DNA of 64,000 nt from the NCBI GenBank assembly GCA_018816105.1, contig JAHIWE010000036.1, forward strand, positions 1 to 64,000, given 5' to 3'. Origin of the DNA: a bacterium. Its GTDB lineage: Bacteria > Campylobacterota > Campylobacteria > Campylobacterales > Arcobacteraceae. A program made the position numbers and the translations under genes. A model generated the notes under the pieces. That model ran no database searches. It saw nothing but the letters and a program-made list of their open reading frames with translations, and was not told the origin of the DNA. This document shows positions 37,206 to 46,341 of this stretch, piece after piece (the stretch's first letter is position 1; each line of letters begins with the position of its first letter).

Positions 37206-37859
37206 ATGAATCCAATAAAAAACCTAATACGAGGTAATAAGCTATTTCGTAAGTATCATTTTGACGAGTTTAAAGATGAGTTACAAGAACTAAATACAAA
37301 TGGGCAAAAGCCTGAGATTTTATTTATTTCTTGTTGCGATAGCAGAATCACCATTGATTTTATGGTTGGCACAAAACCTGGTGATTTGTTTATTTTAAGA
37401 AATATTGGGAATTTTGTTCCTCCTTTTAGTTTAAATGGAGATTTTCACGGAACGGCTTCCGCTATTGAGTATGCAGTTTCTATTTTGAATGTTTCAAATA
37501 TTATTGTTTGTGGCCATTCATATTGTGGAGCTTGCCAAAGTTTGTACAAAGATATTCCAAGTACACAAAACTACATAAATATAAGAAAATGGTTGGAATT
37601 GGGTAAAATTGCAAAAGATATGACTCTTAAAAGCAAACATCTTTATAAAAATGAACAAGAATTGTATAAAGCTACGGAAAAAAACTCTATAATCTGCCAG
37701 TTAGAAAATCTTTTAACTTATCCAGCAATTAAAGAAAAAATAGAATTAAATCAGCTTTTTATTCACGGTTGGTATTATAACTTAGATGATGGTTCGATTG
37801 AATATTATGATAAATTAAAAAATGAATTTAAAGAAATAAGTGAATATTTAGACAATTAA
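37206..37859 (+). CDS. beta-class carbonic anhydrase
   Basis: Zinc enzyme that hydrates CO2. The 217 residues hold the beta-class ligands: Cys and Asp in SCCDSRI near 41 and His and Cys in VCGHSYCGAC near 102. FILRNIGNFVPP and GTASAIEYAVSIL complete the family pattern. No signal peptide is visible, so it is cytoplasmic. It may supply bicarbonate for carboxylation; the genes next to it do not show which. ATG at 37206 has only a weak upstream ribosome site. Confidence 0.93.
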   Translation: MNPIKNLIRGNKLFRKYHFDEFKDELQELNTNGQKPEILFISCCDSRITIDFMVGTKPGDLFILRNIGNFVPPFSLNGDFHGTASAIEYAVSILNVSNIIVCGHSYCGACQSLYKDIPSTQNYINIRKWLELGKIAKDMTLKSKHLYKNEQELYKATEKNSIICQLENLLTYPAIKEKIELNQLFIHGWYYNLDDGSIEYYDKLKNEFKEISEYLDN

Positions 37860-37881
37860 AATTTTAGAAATAAGGAGACCT

Positions 37882-38925
37882 ATGATAAATATACAACAAT
37901 TATCTCAAATGTTACTTGCAATTTTTATAGGTGTTTTAGGCTCTATTTTATTTATTTATCTTCATTTACCTCTTCCTTGGTTATTAGGGGCTATTTTTAC
38001 CTCATCAATAGCTATGAGATTTCAAAATATCCCAATACTTAGTCCAAAGATATTTTCTACACCTGCTCGAATTATAATTGGTCTTACAATTGGAAGCGCT
38101 TTTACACCTGAGATTTTGGGAAATCTTCATATATATTTTTTTAGTATTTTACTTATTATTCCATATACTATAATTGTGGCATTTGCTGGAATGTATTATT
38201 ACTATAAAGTTTTACATTTTGATAAAAGAACTGCTTTTTTTTCTTCAATGCCAGGAGGTGTTATTGAAATGGTAATTTTAGGAGAGCAGTTAAAAGCAAA
38301 TACTTCTAAAATCACCCTAGTTCAATCTTCAAGGCTTTTATTTATAGTTTTAACTCTTCCTTTTATTATTCAATATATCTTTCATATAGATATAAGTGGA
38401 AATAAACTAATAACTGTTCCATTAAAAGAAATATATTTAATGGACTTTTTCTTTTTAGCTATTATTGGAGTAATAGGAGCTATGGGTGCAAAAAAACTCA
38501 ATATCTCAGCTGCTTATTTAATAGGTCCTATGATTTTGAGTATCATCGCTTTTAGTAGTGGTTTTGTTCACTCTAAACCACCTGATGAGTTAATAAAATT
38601 TGTTCAAGTTATATTTGGAACTATTATTGGATTTACATTTAGAGGTGTTACTTTAAAAGTGATATTAAAAACACTAATTGGAACTTTTGGGCACTTTATA
38701 ATTCTTGCCCTAGTAAGTGCTATTTTTATATCTATTGTATATTTTGCCTTTGATTTCCCTATTATTTCTGTACTTTTAGCTTTTAGTCCTGGCGGTCAAG
38801 CAGAAATAAACTTAATAGCCATTTTAGTGGCTGCTAATATTCCATATATTACAGTTCATCATATAGTTAGACTCTTTATCGTAATGAACCTTGCTCCTCT
38901 TTTAGCTAAAAGAATCAAAGATTAG
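37882..38925 (+). CDS. AbrB-family integral membrane protein
   Basis: 347 residues with about ten membrane helices in two similar halves: HLPLPWLLGAIFTSSIAMRF near 30 and ISAAYLIGPMILSIIAFSSG near 210 are the repeated signature, as are FSSMPGGVIEMVILGEQ near 120 and FSPGGQAEINLIAILV near 300. This is the family often named AbrB or, wrongly, ammonia monooxygenase. It is thought to be a transporter or regulator; the substrate is unknown. Ribosome site AAGGAG. Confidence 0.82.
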   Translation: MINIQQLSQMLLAIFIGVLGSILFIYLHLPLPWLLGAIFTSSIAMRFQNIPILSPKIFSTPARIIIGLTIGSAFTPEILGNLHIYFFSILLIIPYTIIVAFAGMYYYYKVLHFDKRTAFFSSMPGGVIEMVILGEQLKANTSKITLVQSSRLLFIVLTLPFIIQYIFHIDISGNKLITVPLKEIYLMDFFFLAIIGVIGAMGAKKLNISAAYLIGPMILSIIAFSSGFVHSKPPDELIKFVQVIFGTIIGFTFRGVTLKVILKTLIGTFGHFIILALVSAIFISIVYFAFDFPIISVLLAFSPGGQAEINLIAILVAANIPYITVHHIVRLFIVMNLAPLLAKRIKD

Positions 38926-38960
38926 TGTAAAATCCTTTTTTAATTATTAAAAGGATTTTC

Positions 38961-39500
38961 ATGTACATATATAAAAAAACTCAAATTCTAATTATTTTAT
39001 CTTTAATTTTACTCTTTACTGGATGTATAAAAAAGTTTGGTACAGATGGATTAACTCTAAAAATTGATGAGAGTGAATTAAACAAACCTTCAAAAGATTT
39101 CCCAATAAAACAAGATTTTGTATTTGCAAATATTGATATAAAACAGCCAAATATTTTCATTTCAGATACAAATAGATTAAATGCAAATATAAATATCAAT
39201 CTATCAGCTATTTTTATTCCAAATGCAAATGGAGTTTTTACACTATCTGGAAATCCATATTTTGATAAGGAAAAATCAGCAATTTACTTAAAAGACGTTC
39301 AAATAGAAGAACTGAAGTTTTCAAATATAAATATAGATAAAAACTTCACAAATTTACTAGTTACAAATATGAAACCAGTTATTGATAATATATTTACAAA
39401 TATTCCTATTTATAAAATTGATAAATCATCTTTCAAAGGTTCTTTTGTACAAGATGTAAAAATAGAAAACTCTGAACTTCTTGTAACTTTTGGTTTATAA
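38961..39500 (+). CDS. DUF1439-type lipoprotein
   Basis: 179 residues beginning with a lipoprotein signal (LILLFTGCIKK; lipobox LFTGC, Cys 22). The body is beta-rich and resembles the DUF1439/YceB lipoproteins, a lipid-binding-like fold of unknown role. It ends 6 bases inside the convergent lipoprotein gene at 39495. The AAAAGGATTTTC ribosome site supports the ATG. Confidence 0.75.
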   Translation: MYIYKKTQILIILSLILLFTGCIKKFGTDGLTLKIDESELNKPSKDFPIKQDFVFANIDIKQPNIFISDTNRLNANININLSAIFIPNANGVFTLSGNPYFDKEKSAIYLKDVQIEELKFSNINIDKNFTNLLVTNMKPVIDNIFTNIPIYKIDKSSFKGSFVQDVKIENSELLVTFGL

Positions 39501-40049
39501 GCTATTTATTTGAAGAAGTTTTAAATTCAAATCATTTACAACTTCTTCAAAAGCCTGATTTATAGCTATTACAAAACCATAAGGGTCATTTGTTTTAGAT
39601 AAAATCTTTTTCTCATAGGTATATGTTTTTATAGTTTGTTTATTTAATTCTAAATCGAATTTTATTTTTAAAACCGCATATGATTTATTTTCTTCAATAC
39701 TATTATAAAGATTTATTACATTTGTTTTTAGTTTATATTTTGCTTCATTTTCTACTTTTGAATCAAAAACATCAACTAAACTATTATAAATCATATAAGA
39801 TGGTTTATTTATCCATTTATTTAAAGCATACTCTTCAAATAAATATTCTTTTGTCGTATAAAAAATTGAGTTTTTATCAAAGCTTTTATTTACAATTACA
39901 TCTTCTATGAAGATTGAATTAATAGTACTTTTATTTGATTTAAAATTTATTGCATATTGATTTATTTCCAAAATATTTTGTTTAAAACTACATGCTGTTA
40001 GAAGTGCAATTATACATATACTCATAAATACTTTTATACTATTTTTCAT
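39495..40049 (-). CDS. ABC-transport auxiliary lipoprotein of the Mla-type operon
   Basis: 184 residues with a lipobox ALLTACSF (Cys 20). The layout, with a long beta-rich domain ending NQAFEEVVNDLNLKLLQ, matches the PqiC/auxiliary lipoproteins (DUF330/ABC_trans_aux) that accompany MlaD-type genes and sit on the outer membrane. It overlaps the MlaD-like gene by 11 bases, so it is the last gene of this operon. Its 3' end overlaps the DUF1439 gene on the other strand. Confidence 0.75.
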   Translation of the reverse strand: MKNSIKVFMSICIIALLTACSFKQNILEINQYAINFKSNKSTINSIFIEDVIVNKSFDKNSIFYTTKEYLFEEYALNKWINKPSYMIYNSLVDVFDSKVENEAKYKLKTNVINLYNSIEENKSYAVLKIKFDLELNKQTIKTYTYEKKILSKTNDPYGFVIAINQAFEEVVNDLNLKLLQINSL

Positions 40050-40953
40050 TTACTTCTCCTGGTCCATATTTGATACTTTTTTGTTTGAAAATTAGATCAC
40101 TTGGGCTTTGTTCTATTTCATTTATTAAATTCTGTGTTTCTACAAGTGTTTCATCCAAGCTATCTAATACTTTGTTTAATCTATCAAAACTCTCAGCTGA
40201 TAACTCTTTTAGATTAAAGTTGCCATCTTTTAGCTCTTTTAAAAATTCATTTGATAACTCTTTAAAACTAGTAGCACTTTTATTTACACTTATAAAAGAC
40301 TCATTGCTTGTTTTTACTAAATTTGAAATATCTTTTAATAGTAAATCAATTTTCTTTTCATTTTTTATTAGATAATCACTTAACTGCTCAATCTTTGAAG
40401 CACTATTTTCACTTTTTGTTAAAATATTTGAAAACTTATCTATATTTTTATCATCTAATACTTTTTTGATTTGATTTAAAACTAGCATAAACTCTTGAGT
40501 AATATCTTGGGTTGAATCAAATAAAGAGACTAAATCCGATGTTTTTGATTGTATGATTTTTATTCCTGCTTCATTTTCTTTTAAAAGTGGAGAGTCATTT
40601 GTTCCACCTTTTAACTCTATATATTTAAGCCCTGTAATTCCAAGATTTCCTAATATTGCATAATTATCCTCTTTTATAGGAGTCCCTTTTTGTATTAGAA
40701 TATTTAGTTCTATCTCTTCTGAATTATTTGGATTGATTTTTATTTCATTTACATTTCCAACTTCAAAACCTTTATACTTAATGGCAGAACCCACATTAAG
40801 GCCTGAAATTGACTCTTTAAAATAGATTGTATACTCATCAAACTTTTTCTTTTCAAAGCCATATTTACCTAACCAAAATATAACTGCTAAAAGCATTAAT
40901 GTAAAAATCAGTATAAAAATTCCTATTTTAAAAAAATTTATTTTGGTATCCAT
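40039..40953 (-). CDS. mlaD: MlaD/MCE-domain lipid-transport protein
   Basis: 304 residues: an N-terminal membrane anchor (FFKIGIFILIFTLMLLAVIFWL), one MCE domain (about 38-120; YTIYFKESISGLNVGSAIKYKG and FEVGNVNEIKI), then a long helical tail (about 150-290) that could form a coiled coil or tunnel. MCE proteins ferry phospholipids between the inner and outer membranes. Neighbours MlaF- and MlaE-like genes and the lipoprotein make a complete importer/exporter set. Confidence 0.9.
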   Translation of the reverse strand: MDTKINFFKIGIFILIFTLMLLAVIFWLGKYGFEKKKFDEYTIYFKESISGLNVGSAIKYKGFEVGNVNEIKINPNNSEEIELNILIQKGTPIKEDNYAILGNLGITGLKYIELKGGTNDSPLLKENEAGIKIIQSKTSDLVSLFDSTQDITQEFMLVLNQIKKVLDDKNIDKFSNILTKSENSASKIEQLSDYLIKNEKKIDLLLKDISNLVKTSNESFISVNKSATSFKELSNEFLKELKDGNFNLKELSAESFDRLNKVLDSLDETLVETQNLINEIEQSPSDLIFKQKSIKYGPGEVNEK

Positions 40954-41691
40954 TTACTCAGCCTTTTTGTTTGTTAAAAAATCTTTTATAAACTCATCAT
41001 CACTATTCATAGCTTCTTTGATATTTCCATCAAAAATAATATCTTTTTTTAGTATAACAAATCTATCTAATACTGTTTTAATAGTCTCTAAATCATGGGT
41101 TATAATAACTATTGTCATATTCAAAACATCCCTTAGATAAAGTATTAACTCATTTATCTTTTGAGTACTTGCAGGGTCAAGTCCACTTGTAGGTTCATCC
41201 AAAAATAAAATCTTAGGTTCAAGGGCTAAACTTCTAGCAAGTGCTACTCTTTTTTTCATTCCTCCACTTATTTGTGAAGGATATAGTTTTGCACAGTTTT
41301 TTGGAAGTCCTACAATTTCAAGATTTGTATAGGCTATTTTTTCTATTAAATCAGATGGTAAGTTTGTATACTCTTTTAGCATTACAGAAATATTTTCAAT
41401 TACATTCAAAAACGAATACAATGCTCCAAATTGAAAAAGATATGAAAATTGTTGTTTTATTTCTTGGTTTTCTTCTAAACTTAAATTTGAAATATCTTTA
41501 TCAAAGATTTTAATAGTTCCTTTTTGAATCTCATTTAACATCACTATTTGTTTTACTAATACACTTTTTCCAGAACCACTTCCACCTAATACTCCAAATA
41601 TCTCTTTTTCATTTATTGAAAATGAAATATTATTATGAACTATATTTTTACCAAAAGCAGTAGAAAGATTCTCTATTTTTATAATTTCCAT
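40954..41691 (-). CDS. mlaF: MlaF-like ABC ATPase
   Basis: 245 residues: Walker A LGGSGSGKSVLVKQI near 36, Q-loop FQFGALYSFLNV typical of MlaF, signature ISGGMKKRVALARSLA and Walker B ILFLDEPTSGLDP, switch His in ITHDLETI. Starts at the stop of the permease gene (1-base overlap) and ends next to the MlaD-like start. Confidence 0.93.
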   Translation of the reverse strand: MEIIKIENLSTAFGKNIVHNNISFSINEKEIFGVLGGSGSGKSVLVKQIVMLNEIQKGTIKIFDKDISNLSLEENQEIKQQFSYLFQFGALYSFLNVIENISVMLKEYTNLPSDLIEKIAYTNLEIVGLPKNCAKLYPSQISGGMKKRVALARSLALEPKILFLDEPTSGLDPASTQKINELILYLRDVLNMTIVIITHDLETIKTVLDRFVILKKDIIFDGNIKEAMNSDDEFIKDFLTNKKAE

Positions 41692-42815
41692 TATATTCCA
41701 ATCTGAGTGAAAATCACTGAAAAAATAGCGTTTAATGCAATCACTACAAAAATAGCATTTACCACACTAATAGTTGTAAACTTTCCTATACTAGTAGTAT
41801 TATTTTGCACTTGAAAACCTCTATAACATCCTATTATTGCTATTGCCATTCCAAAAAATATTGCTTTAAATATTCCTATTAAAAAATGTTTTAATGGAAC
41901 TTCCGTTCCAATTCTATGAATAAACTCCAAAAAAGTCACATCCAAATCAATATAAGCTATAACCATACCACCAAAAATTCCAACAATATCAGCAAAGAAA
42001 ACTAATAATGGCAAGGAAATAACCAAGGCAAAAATTCTAGGAAGTGTCAAAAAAAGTGTTGGTTCAAAATTCATAGTTCTCATAGCATCTATTTCATCTG
42101 TGATTTTCATAGCACCAATTTCAGCAGTATAAGAGCTAGCGCTTCGTCCAGCTATTACAATGGCGGTTACCAATGGAGCGATTTCTCTAAACATAGTAAT
42201 AGAAATCATCTCAACTATAAAAATATTTGCCCCAAATTTTTCAAGTTGAACAGCACCTTGATAAGCAATAACAACTCCCACTAAAAATGAGGTCATTCCT
42301 ACAATAAGAAGAGCATTTATAGCTGATGTATCAATATATTTGAACATTGCTTTTAATCTCATCTTACTTGGATTAAATAAAGAATAGACAAAAAAGTAAA
42401 ATACCTTTCCTATAAAATTTGTAAAATCAATAAATGAAAAATAAATTTCATGGCTTTGTTTTCCTATGGTTTCAAAAATATTACTTTTTTCTTCAAATTC
42501 AGAACTATTATCTTGATAGTGTTTTTCATAAAATCTATATTTTCTTTCATGCTCTAAAAGGTTTTCTAATGTAATGTTTTCTTTCTCAAAAGTTTTAAAA
42601 TAAGATATAAGATAGATTATTGCTGAGTTATCACACTCTTTTAGGTTTTGAAAATTTACTATTAGTTTTGAGTTTTTTTTAATATTTAATTTATTTAAGG
42701 CTTGAATATTTTTATTAAGAGTCTCTTTGGTCCAAGTATTTAGTAATATTAGTTTAAAACTATTATCACCTAATTCTTTTATTTCAAAATCATAATCTCT
42801 CATAAAAAACTTCAT
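41691..42815 (-). CDS. mlaE: MlaE-like permease fused to an N-terminal STAS domain
   Basis: 374 residues. The first 110 residues form a STAS-like domain (KLIVNFQNLKECDNSAIIYLISYFK), the role that MlaB plays as a separate protein in E. coli. The rest is the MlaE permease with five helices and the family motifs MTSFLVGVVIAYQGAVQLEKFG, ELAPLVTAIVIAGRSASSYTAEIGAM-like sequence (here EIAPLVTAI) and IGCYRGFQV. The fusion is known in other Campylobacterota and elsewhere. First gene of the minus-strand operon. Confidence 0.92.
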   Translation of the reverse strand: MKFFMRDYDFEIKELGDNSFKLILLNTWTKETLNKNIQALNKLNIKKNSKLIVNFQNLKECDNSAIIYLISYFKTFEKENITLENLLEHERKYRFYEKHYQDNSSEFEEKSNIFETIGKQSHEIYFSFIDFTNFIGKVFYFFVYSLFNPSKMRLKAMFKYIDTSAINALLIVGMTSFLVGVVIAYQGAVQLEKFGANIFIVEMISITMFREIAPLVTAIVIAGRSASSYTAEIGAMKITDEIDAMRTMNFEPTLFLTLPRIFALVISLPLLVFFADIVGIFGGMVIAYIDLDVTFLEFIHRIGTEVPLKHFLIGIFKAIFFGMAIAIIGCYRGFQVQNNTTSIGKFTTISVVNAIFVVIALNAIFSVIFTQIGI

Positions 42816-42946
42816 CCTTCTATCAAAACTAAAACATGGATATTGTTTTAGATTTTAGCATATAGTTCGCGTTAAGTGTATTAAAAGAGTGTTTATAAAA
42901 AGGTATAAAAATTGCATATACAAATTTACTAATGTAAGGAGAAACC

Positions 42947-43303
42947 ATGAACTTATTTAAAAAAGCCTATGATTGGGCATCAACTTATGATTTTAAAGAT
43001 ATTGATATAGAGTATGCTTCTAAATTAGCACTTAATATGTTGGATGATAGTTGTCAAATGAACTCTCATGATAGAGAAGTTTTTTTCAATATCTACGATG
43101 CCCTTTGTGATAGAGCCGATATAAACTTAGATGATGATGTAAATCATCTTATTAAATCAGCAAGAGATAGAAAAACAATCTACTCAAAACCCCAACTAGC
43201 AAGTATTGTTCACGCATGTAAAGAAGAGATAATCCCAAATATGCTAAAAATTCATATGAAAGCTTATAAGGCTATGGTTAGAAAAAATCTCGAGATGTTG
43301 TGA
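42947..43303 (+). CDS. hypothetical protein, 118 aa
   Basis: I do not recognise a family. A helical, acidic protein with scattered Cys and His (DDSCQMNSHDREVF, YDALCDRAD, SIVHACKEE), no signal or membrane segment. The ATG has an excellent ribosome site (TAAGGAG), so it is a real, well-translated gene. It lies between the mla operon (divergent) and the nuclease module (convergent, 2 bases apart). Confidence 0.6.
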   Translation: MNLFKKAYDWASTYDFKDIDIEYASKLALNMLDDSCQMNSHDREVFFNIYDALCDRADINLDDDVNHLIKSARDRKTIYSKPQLASIVHACKEEIIPNMLKIHMKAYKAMVRKNLEML

Positions 43304-43305
43304 TT

Positions 43306-44225
43306 TTATATTAAATCTAACTCTTCGCTTATGTCTTTGATTAGTTTTGAAAGTGGGCGTTTGTTTATATCGATGTCGTCTATGTAACCGCCTGTTATAT
43401 GTCGTAAAACATCTTCACGGTTTTTGAATAATGTTCCTTCATATTTTTGATAAAGTTCATCTATATAACTTTCATTATAGATTTGTGCTTTTTGGATTAG
43501 TTCTAAGGCTATGTCTTTGTGTTCATTGTAAAGATTTTGGATATTAAAAGTTTCTATTTTTCTTCATTTTTTACTATCTCTTTTTCTATTTCTAAAGAAT
43601 CTTTATCATAATAAAATTTGCTATCTTTTATTTTTAATTTAAATTTTACATCATCATTTAAACTCTCAATAAAAGGATGATAAATAACATCTGATTTTTT
43701 TGATTTTCTTTGATTACAAGTTTGACAACTTGGAACTAAATTAAAAATTGAAACAGAAAAATAAGGATATGTACTTTTATCAAAAAAATGGTCAAGTTGA
43801 GCAATTGTATTTAATGATTTTGTTTTTTTAAAATTAAAAATATAGTTTCTATTGCAATATGGACAAACTGTGATATCCAAATCATCAATATATTGTGGTT
43901 TATTTAGTCTTTGATATAAAGTATAAAAATAGTCTTTTTGAGTTTCAGTTAGTTTTGTTGAATCTTCATTATCATCAATAAAAACTTTTAAATCATAAAG
44001 TTCTTTATAACTTAATGTAATTAATTTCTCTAAATCAAGGTCTTTTTTGTGGTATTCAAATTTGCTTTTAATTATTTCATTTAATTCACTAAAAGTAGTT
44101 TTCCATTTTTTATTTTGTTCATTTTTTTCAAAAACTTTCTCATTTCCTTTTTTATCATAAAAATTTGATAAAACTTGAGTTTTAAAATTCTCAATAGTTT
44201 TTGAGGAAACATTTATTTTAATCAT
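43306..44225 (-). pseudogene. HNH endonuclease (PtuB-like), frameshifted
   Basis: The intact first part (43554-44225, 223 aa) holds an HNH nuclease domain: CPYCNRNY near 119, LDHFFDKSTYPYFSVSIFNLVPSCQTCNQRKSKK near 144, split here, where the two CxxC pairs bind zinc and DH is catalytic. It stops at TAG directly after an A5 run. In the next frame the coding continues without a break for 83 residues (IETFNIQNLYNEHKD... LSKLIKDISEELDLI) to the TAA at 43306. One extra A in the run would give a single 306-residue protein. It could be a real 1-base loss, phase variation, or a sequencing error in the homopolymer. Last gene of the ATPase-nucleotidyltransferase-HNH operon. Confidence 0.8.
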
Positions 44226-44259
44226 TATTTAGAATTTTGTTTTTGCATAAACCGAAAGA

Positions 44260-44577
44260 TTAGACATATTTTACTTCTTTTAAAATAAACTCTTTTCCTA
44301 TTTCATTTAAAGAGTCTTTATCCACAAAATCAACTTCTTTATTTAACTCTTTTTTTAAAAACTCTTTTGTATCTGCAAGTTTTGAAAAAGCACTAAAACC
44401 TTTGTATTTTTCCATAAACTCTTTTATATCTTTTATCTCATAAAGTATGTCTATATCACTATTATTGGTATAATCACCTCTAGCGTAAGAGCCAAAAATT
44501 CCAAGAATATTTATACCATCATTAGAAAGAATTGGTTTAATAAGTCTTAGTTTTTCGTAAATATCATTTATACTCAT
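44260..44577 (-). CDS. MNT-type nucleotidyltransferase
   Basis: 105 residues with the polymerase-beta-like signature LGIFGSYARGDYTNNSDIDIL at 26-46, shown here in pieces: GSYARGD and SDIDIL, with a third acidic position in EVDFVDKD. These small proteins (MNT) act in toxin-antitoxin pairs, where they can AMPylate a HEPN partner; no HEPN gene is nearby. It overlaps the ATPase gene by 4 bases, and is followed by the HNH gene 35 bases later, so it is part of this module. Confidence 0.85.
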   Translation of the reverse strand: MSINDIYEKLRLIKPILSNDGINILGIFGSYARGDYTNNSDIDILYEIKDIKEFMEKYKGFSAFSKLADTKEFLKKELNKEVDFVDKDSLNEIGKEFILKEVKYV

Positions 44578-46208
44578 TTATCTTCCTTTTTTTCTAATTC
44601 CACCAGTCTTTTAGAAGATTCTTCTAACTCTTTTGTTAGTTTATCAACTTTTTCTCTTATTTTATCAATTTCTGTTTTATTTGACAACTCCATTTTATTT
44701 TTTAGCATTCGTTGAAGTTCTCTTTTTATGATTGGTTCACCAATTATATTTATAATATTTTGAGCATCTTCATCAGTTGTTATGGTACTTTTTTTGTCAT
44801 TGTTTAAATATTTTATCACATCATCAATTTTACTTTTCGCAAACTCACCCATAAGTCCATCTTTCATAAAAAAACCATGAGAAAGTAAAGTATGAATATT
44901 TGCTCCGAATGGGTTTATATCTACATCTACTTGCTTTCCATTTTCTAAGAATATTACATTTTCTTTTGGTAGGTCTGAAAGGATGAATGGGGAATGAGAA
45001 GTTATAATGATATGTAGTTTTTTCGACAATCCTATTTCTTTAATAAAATCAAGTATTATTTTTAAAATTCGTTTTTGCCAATTTGGATGAAGATATAATT
45101 CTATTTCATCAAAAAGTAATATATTGCATTTATCTTTTTCAAATCTTGATAACATCAAATCTATTCTTTCCAAATAAAATAGAATTGTTTTTTCACCTGC
45201 ACTTAATTTTATATCTTTACCATCTTCTGTTTGAAAAGTTAATTGAAAATTTGTTTCTAAATTATATACAGATGAAATCAATGTAAAAAAAGTTTTATAA
45301 TCATCACTTTCAATAATTAAATTGTCTTTTATTTTGTTTAAAAACTCTACTATTTTATCAATCTTATCAGGGACACTTGCATCTATTGCTCTTGCTGAAT
45401 CACCATTTGGTGTATTAGAAATTTTTATATCATTAAGCTTTGTTTTATCATAGTTAATTTTAATACTATGTGGCTGTTTTATTTTAAAAAGTTCAAAAAA
45501 AAGCTTTTTGTATTTATCATCAATCGATAAATTACCTATTGCAAGAGTTTGAAAAAAGTTAAATTGTGAAAGTTTAAATCCTGAAAAAGTTGGATACAAA
45601 TTATCTTCTTTATATAATTCAGAATCATTTTTTCTATAAATACCATAATACTTTATAAGGTCATCGGGGCTTGGATAGTTATTTTTTATAATGCCATCTC
45701 TTTCTAAATGAGATATGTTGAGATAACTTACATCAAAATATTTTTTTAAAGCTATATTGTGATTAGTTATTCCACGACTTAATTTTCCATCTACTAGTTG
45801 TCTTGGAATATGTTTTTCTATAGTTATATCTGTATTTAAGATATCTATATTATTTGTATAACAAATATTTTTCAAACCATCATTTAAAACAAAAAAATAG
45901 TTAAATACTTCTAACCCGCTATTAACTATTAGTATTTTTGATAATACTTCAAATATACTGCTCTTTCCACTTCCATTTTCACCAACAATTGCTGTAACAT
46001 TTATATTATCACCAAAAAAGTTCTTAGGATAAAATTCTCCAGTTTCTTCTTTATCAACAATGTTTAATTCTTTCGTATCTTCATCATACTCACACCTAAA
46101 CCTAGGCGAAAAATTAAACCCTTGCTTTTGTATATTCTTATAATCTTCAACCCACAAATAAACCAATTCCATTAAAAACTCTTTTTCTATTATTTTATTA
46201 CTAATCAT
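44574..46208 (-). CDS. AAA ATPase (PtuA-like, SMC/ABC-type) of a Septu-like module
   Basis: 544 residues: Walker A VGENGSGKSS near 74, an ABC-like signature LSAGEKTILFYLERI near 330, Walker B LLFDEIELYLHPNW near 352, switch His in ITSHSPFILSDLP near 390, and a C-terminal coiled coil (IDKIREKVDKLTKELEESS onward). Such ATPases pair with HNH nucleases in Septu (PtuAB) phage defence, and the HNH gene lies downstream in the same operon. Septu assignment is inference; other ATPase-HNH systems exist. An alternative start is ATG at 46172 (MELVYLWVEDYKNI), closer to related ATPases. Confidence 0.82.
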   Translation of the reverse strand: MISNKIIEKEFLMELVYLWVEDYKNIQKQGFNFSPRFRCEYDEDTKELNIVDKEETGEFYPKNFFGDNINVTAIVGENGSGKSSIFEVLSKILIVNSGLEVFNYFFVLNDGLKNICYTNNIDILNTDITIEKHIPRQLVDGKLSRGITNHNIALKKYFDVSYLNISHLERDGIIKNNYPSPDDLIKYYGIYRKNDSELYKEDNLYPTFSGFKLSQFNFFQTLAIGNLSIDDKYKKLFFELFKIKQPHSIKINYDKTKLNDIKISNTPNGDSARAIDASVPDKIDKIVEFLNKIKDNLIIESDDYKTFFTLISSVYNLETNFQLTFQTEDGKDIKLSAGEKTILFYLERIDLMLSRFEKDKCNILLFDEIELYLHPNWQKRILKIILDFIKEIGLSKKLHIIITSHSPFILSDLPKENVIFLENGKQVDVDINPFGANIHTLLSHGFFMKDGLMGEFAKSKIDDVIKYLNNDKKSTITTDEDAQNIINIIGEPIIKRELQRMLKNKMELSNKTEIDKIREKVDKLTKELEESSKRLVELEKKEDK

Positions 46209-46252
46209 AGTTAAATACTTATTTAAAGACTCTTTTGTGATAATCTATGAAT

Positions 46253-46274
46253 TTATATACATTTGTGTACTAAT
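46253..46274. promoter_or_regulatory. palindromic operator-like site before the ATPase gene
   Basis: TTTATATACATTTGTGTACTAA has a TATAC-N4-GTGTA core, and 15 of 17 bases match a second copy before the cysteine hydrolase gene (46798-46819). It lies between the divergent genes starting at 46208 (minus) and 46342 (plus) and could be a repressor site for either. Confidence 0.4.
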
Positions 46275-46341
46275 TAAACAAATTTTAGCTTATCAATTTT
46301 CAACTTTTAGATATACTCTAAATAAAAAGTAGGTTTTAATT

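Noticed and set aside
43306-43553. Separate small gene downstream of the HNH gene
   Set aside because: It has no start codon or ribosome site of its own near the junction and continues the HNH protein exactly after a one-base shift.
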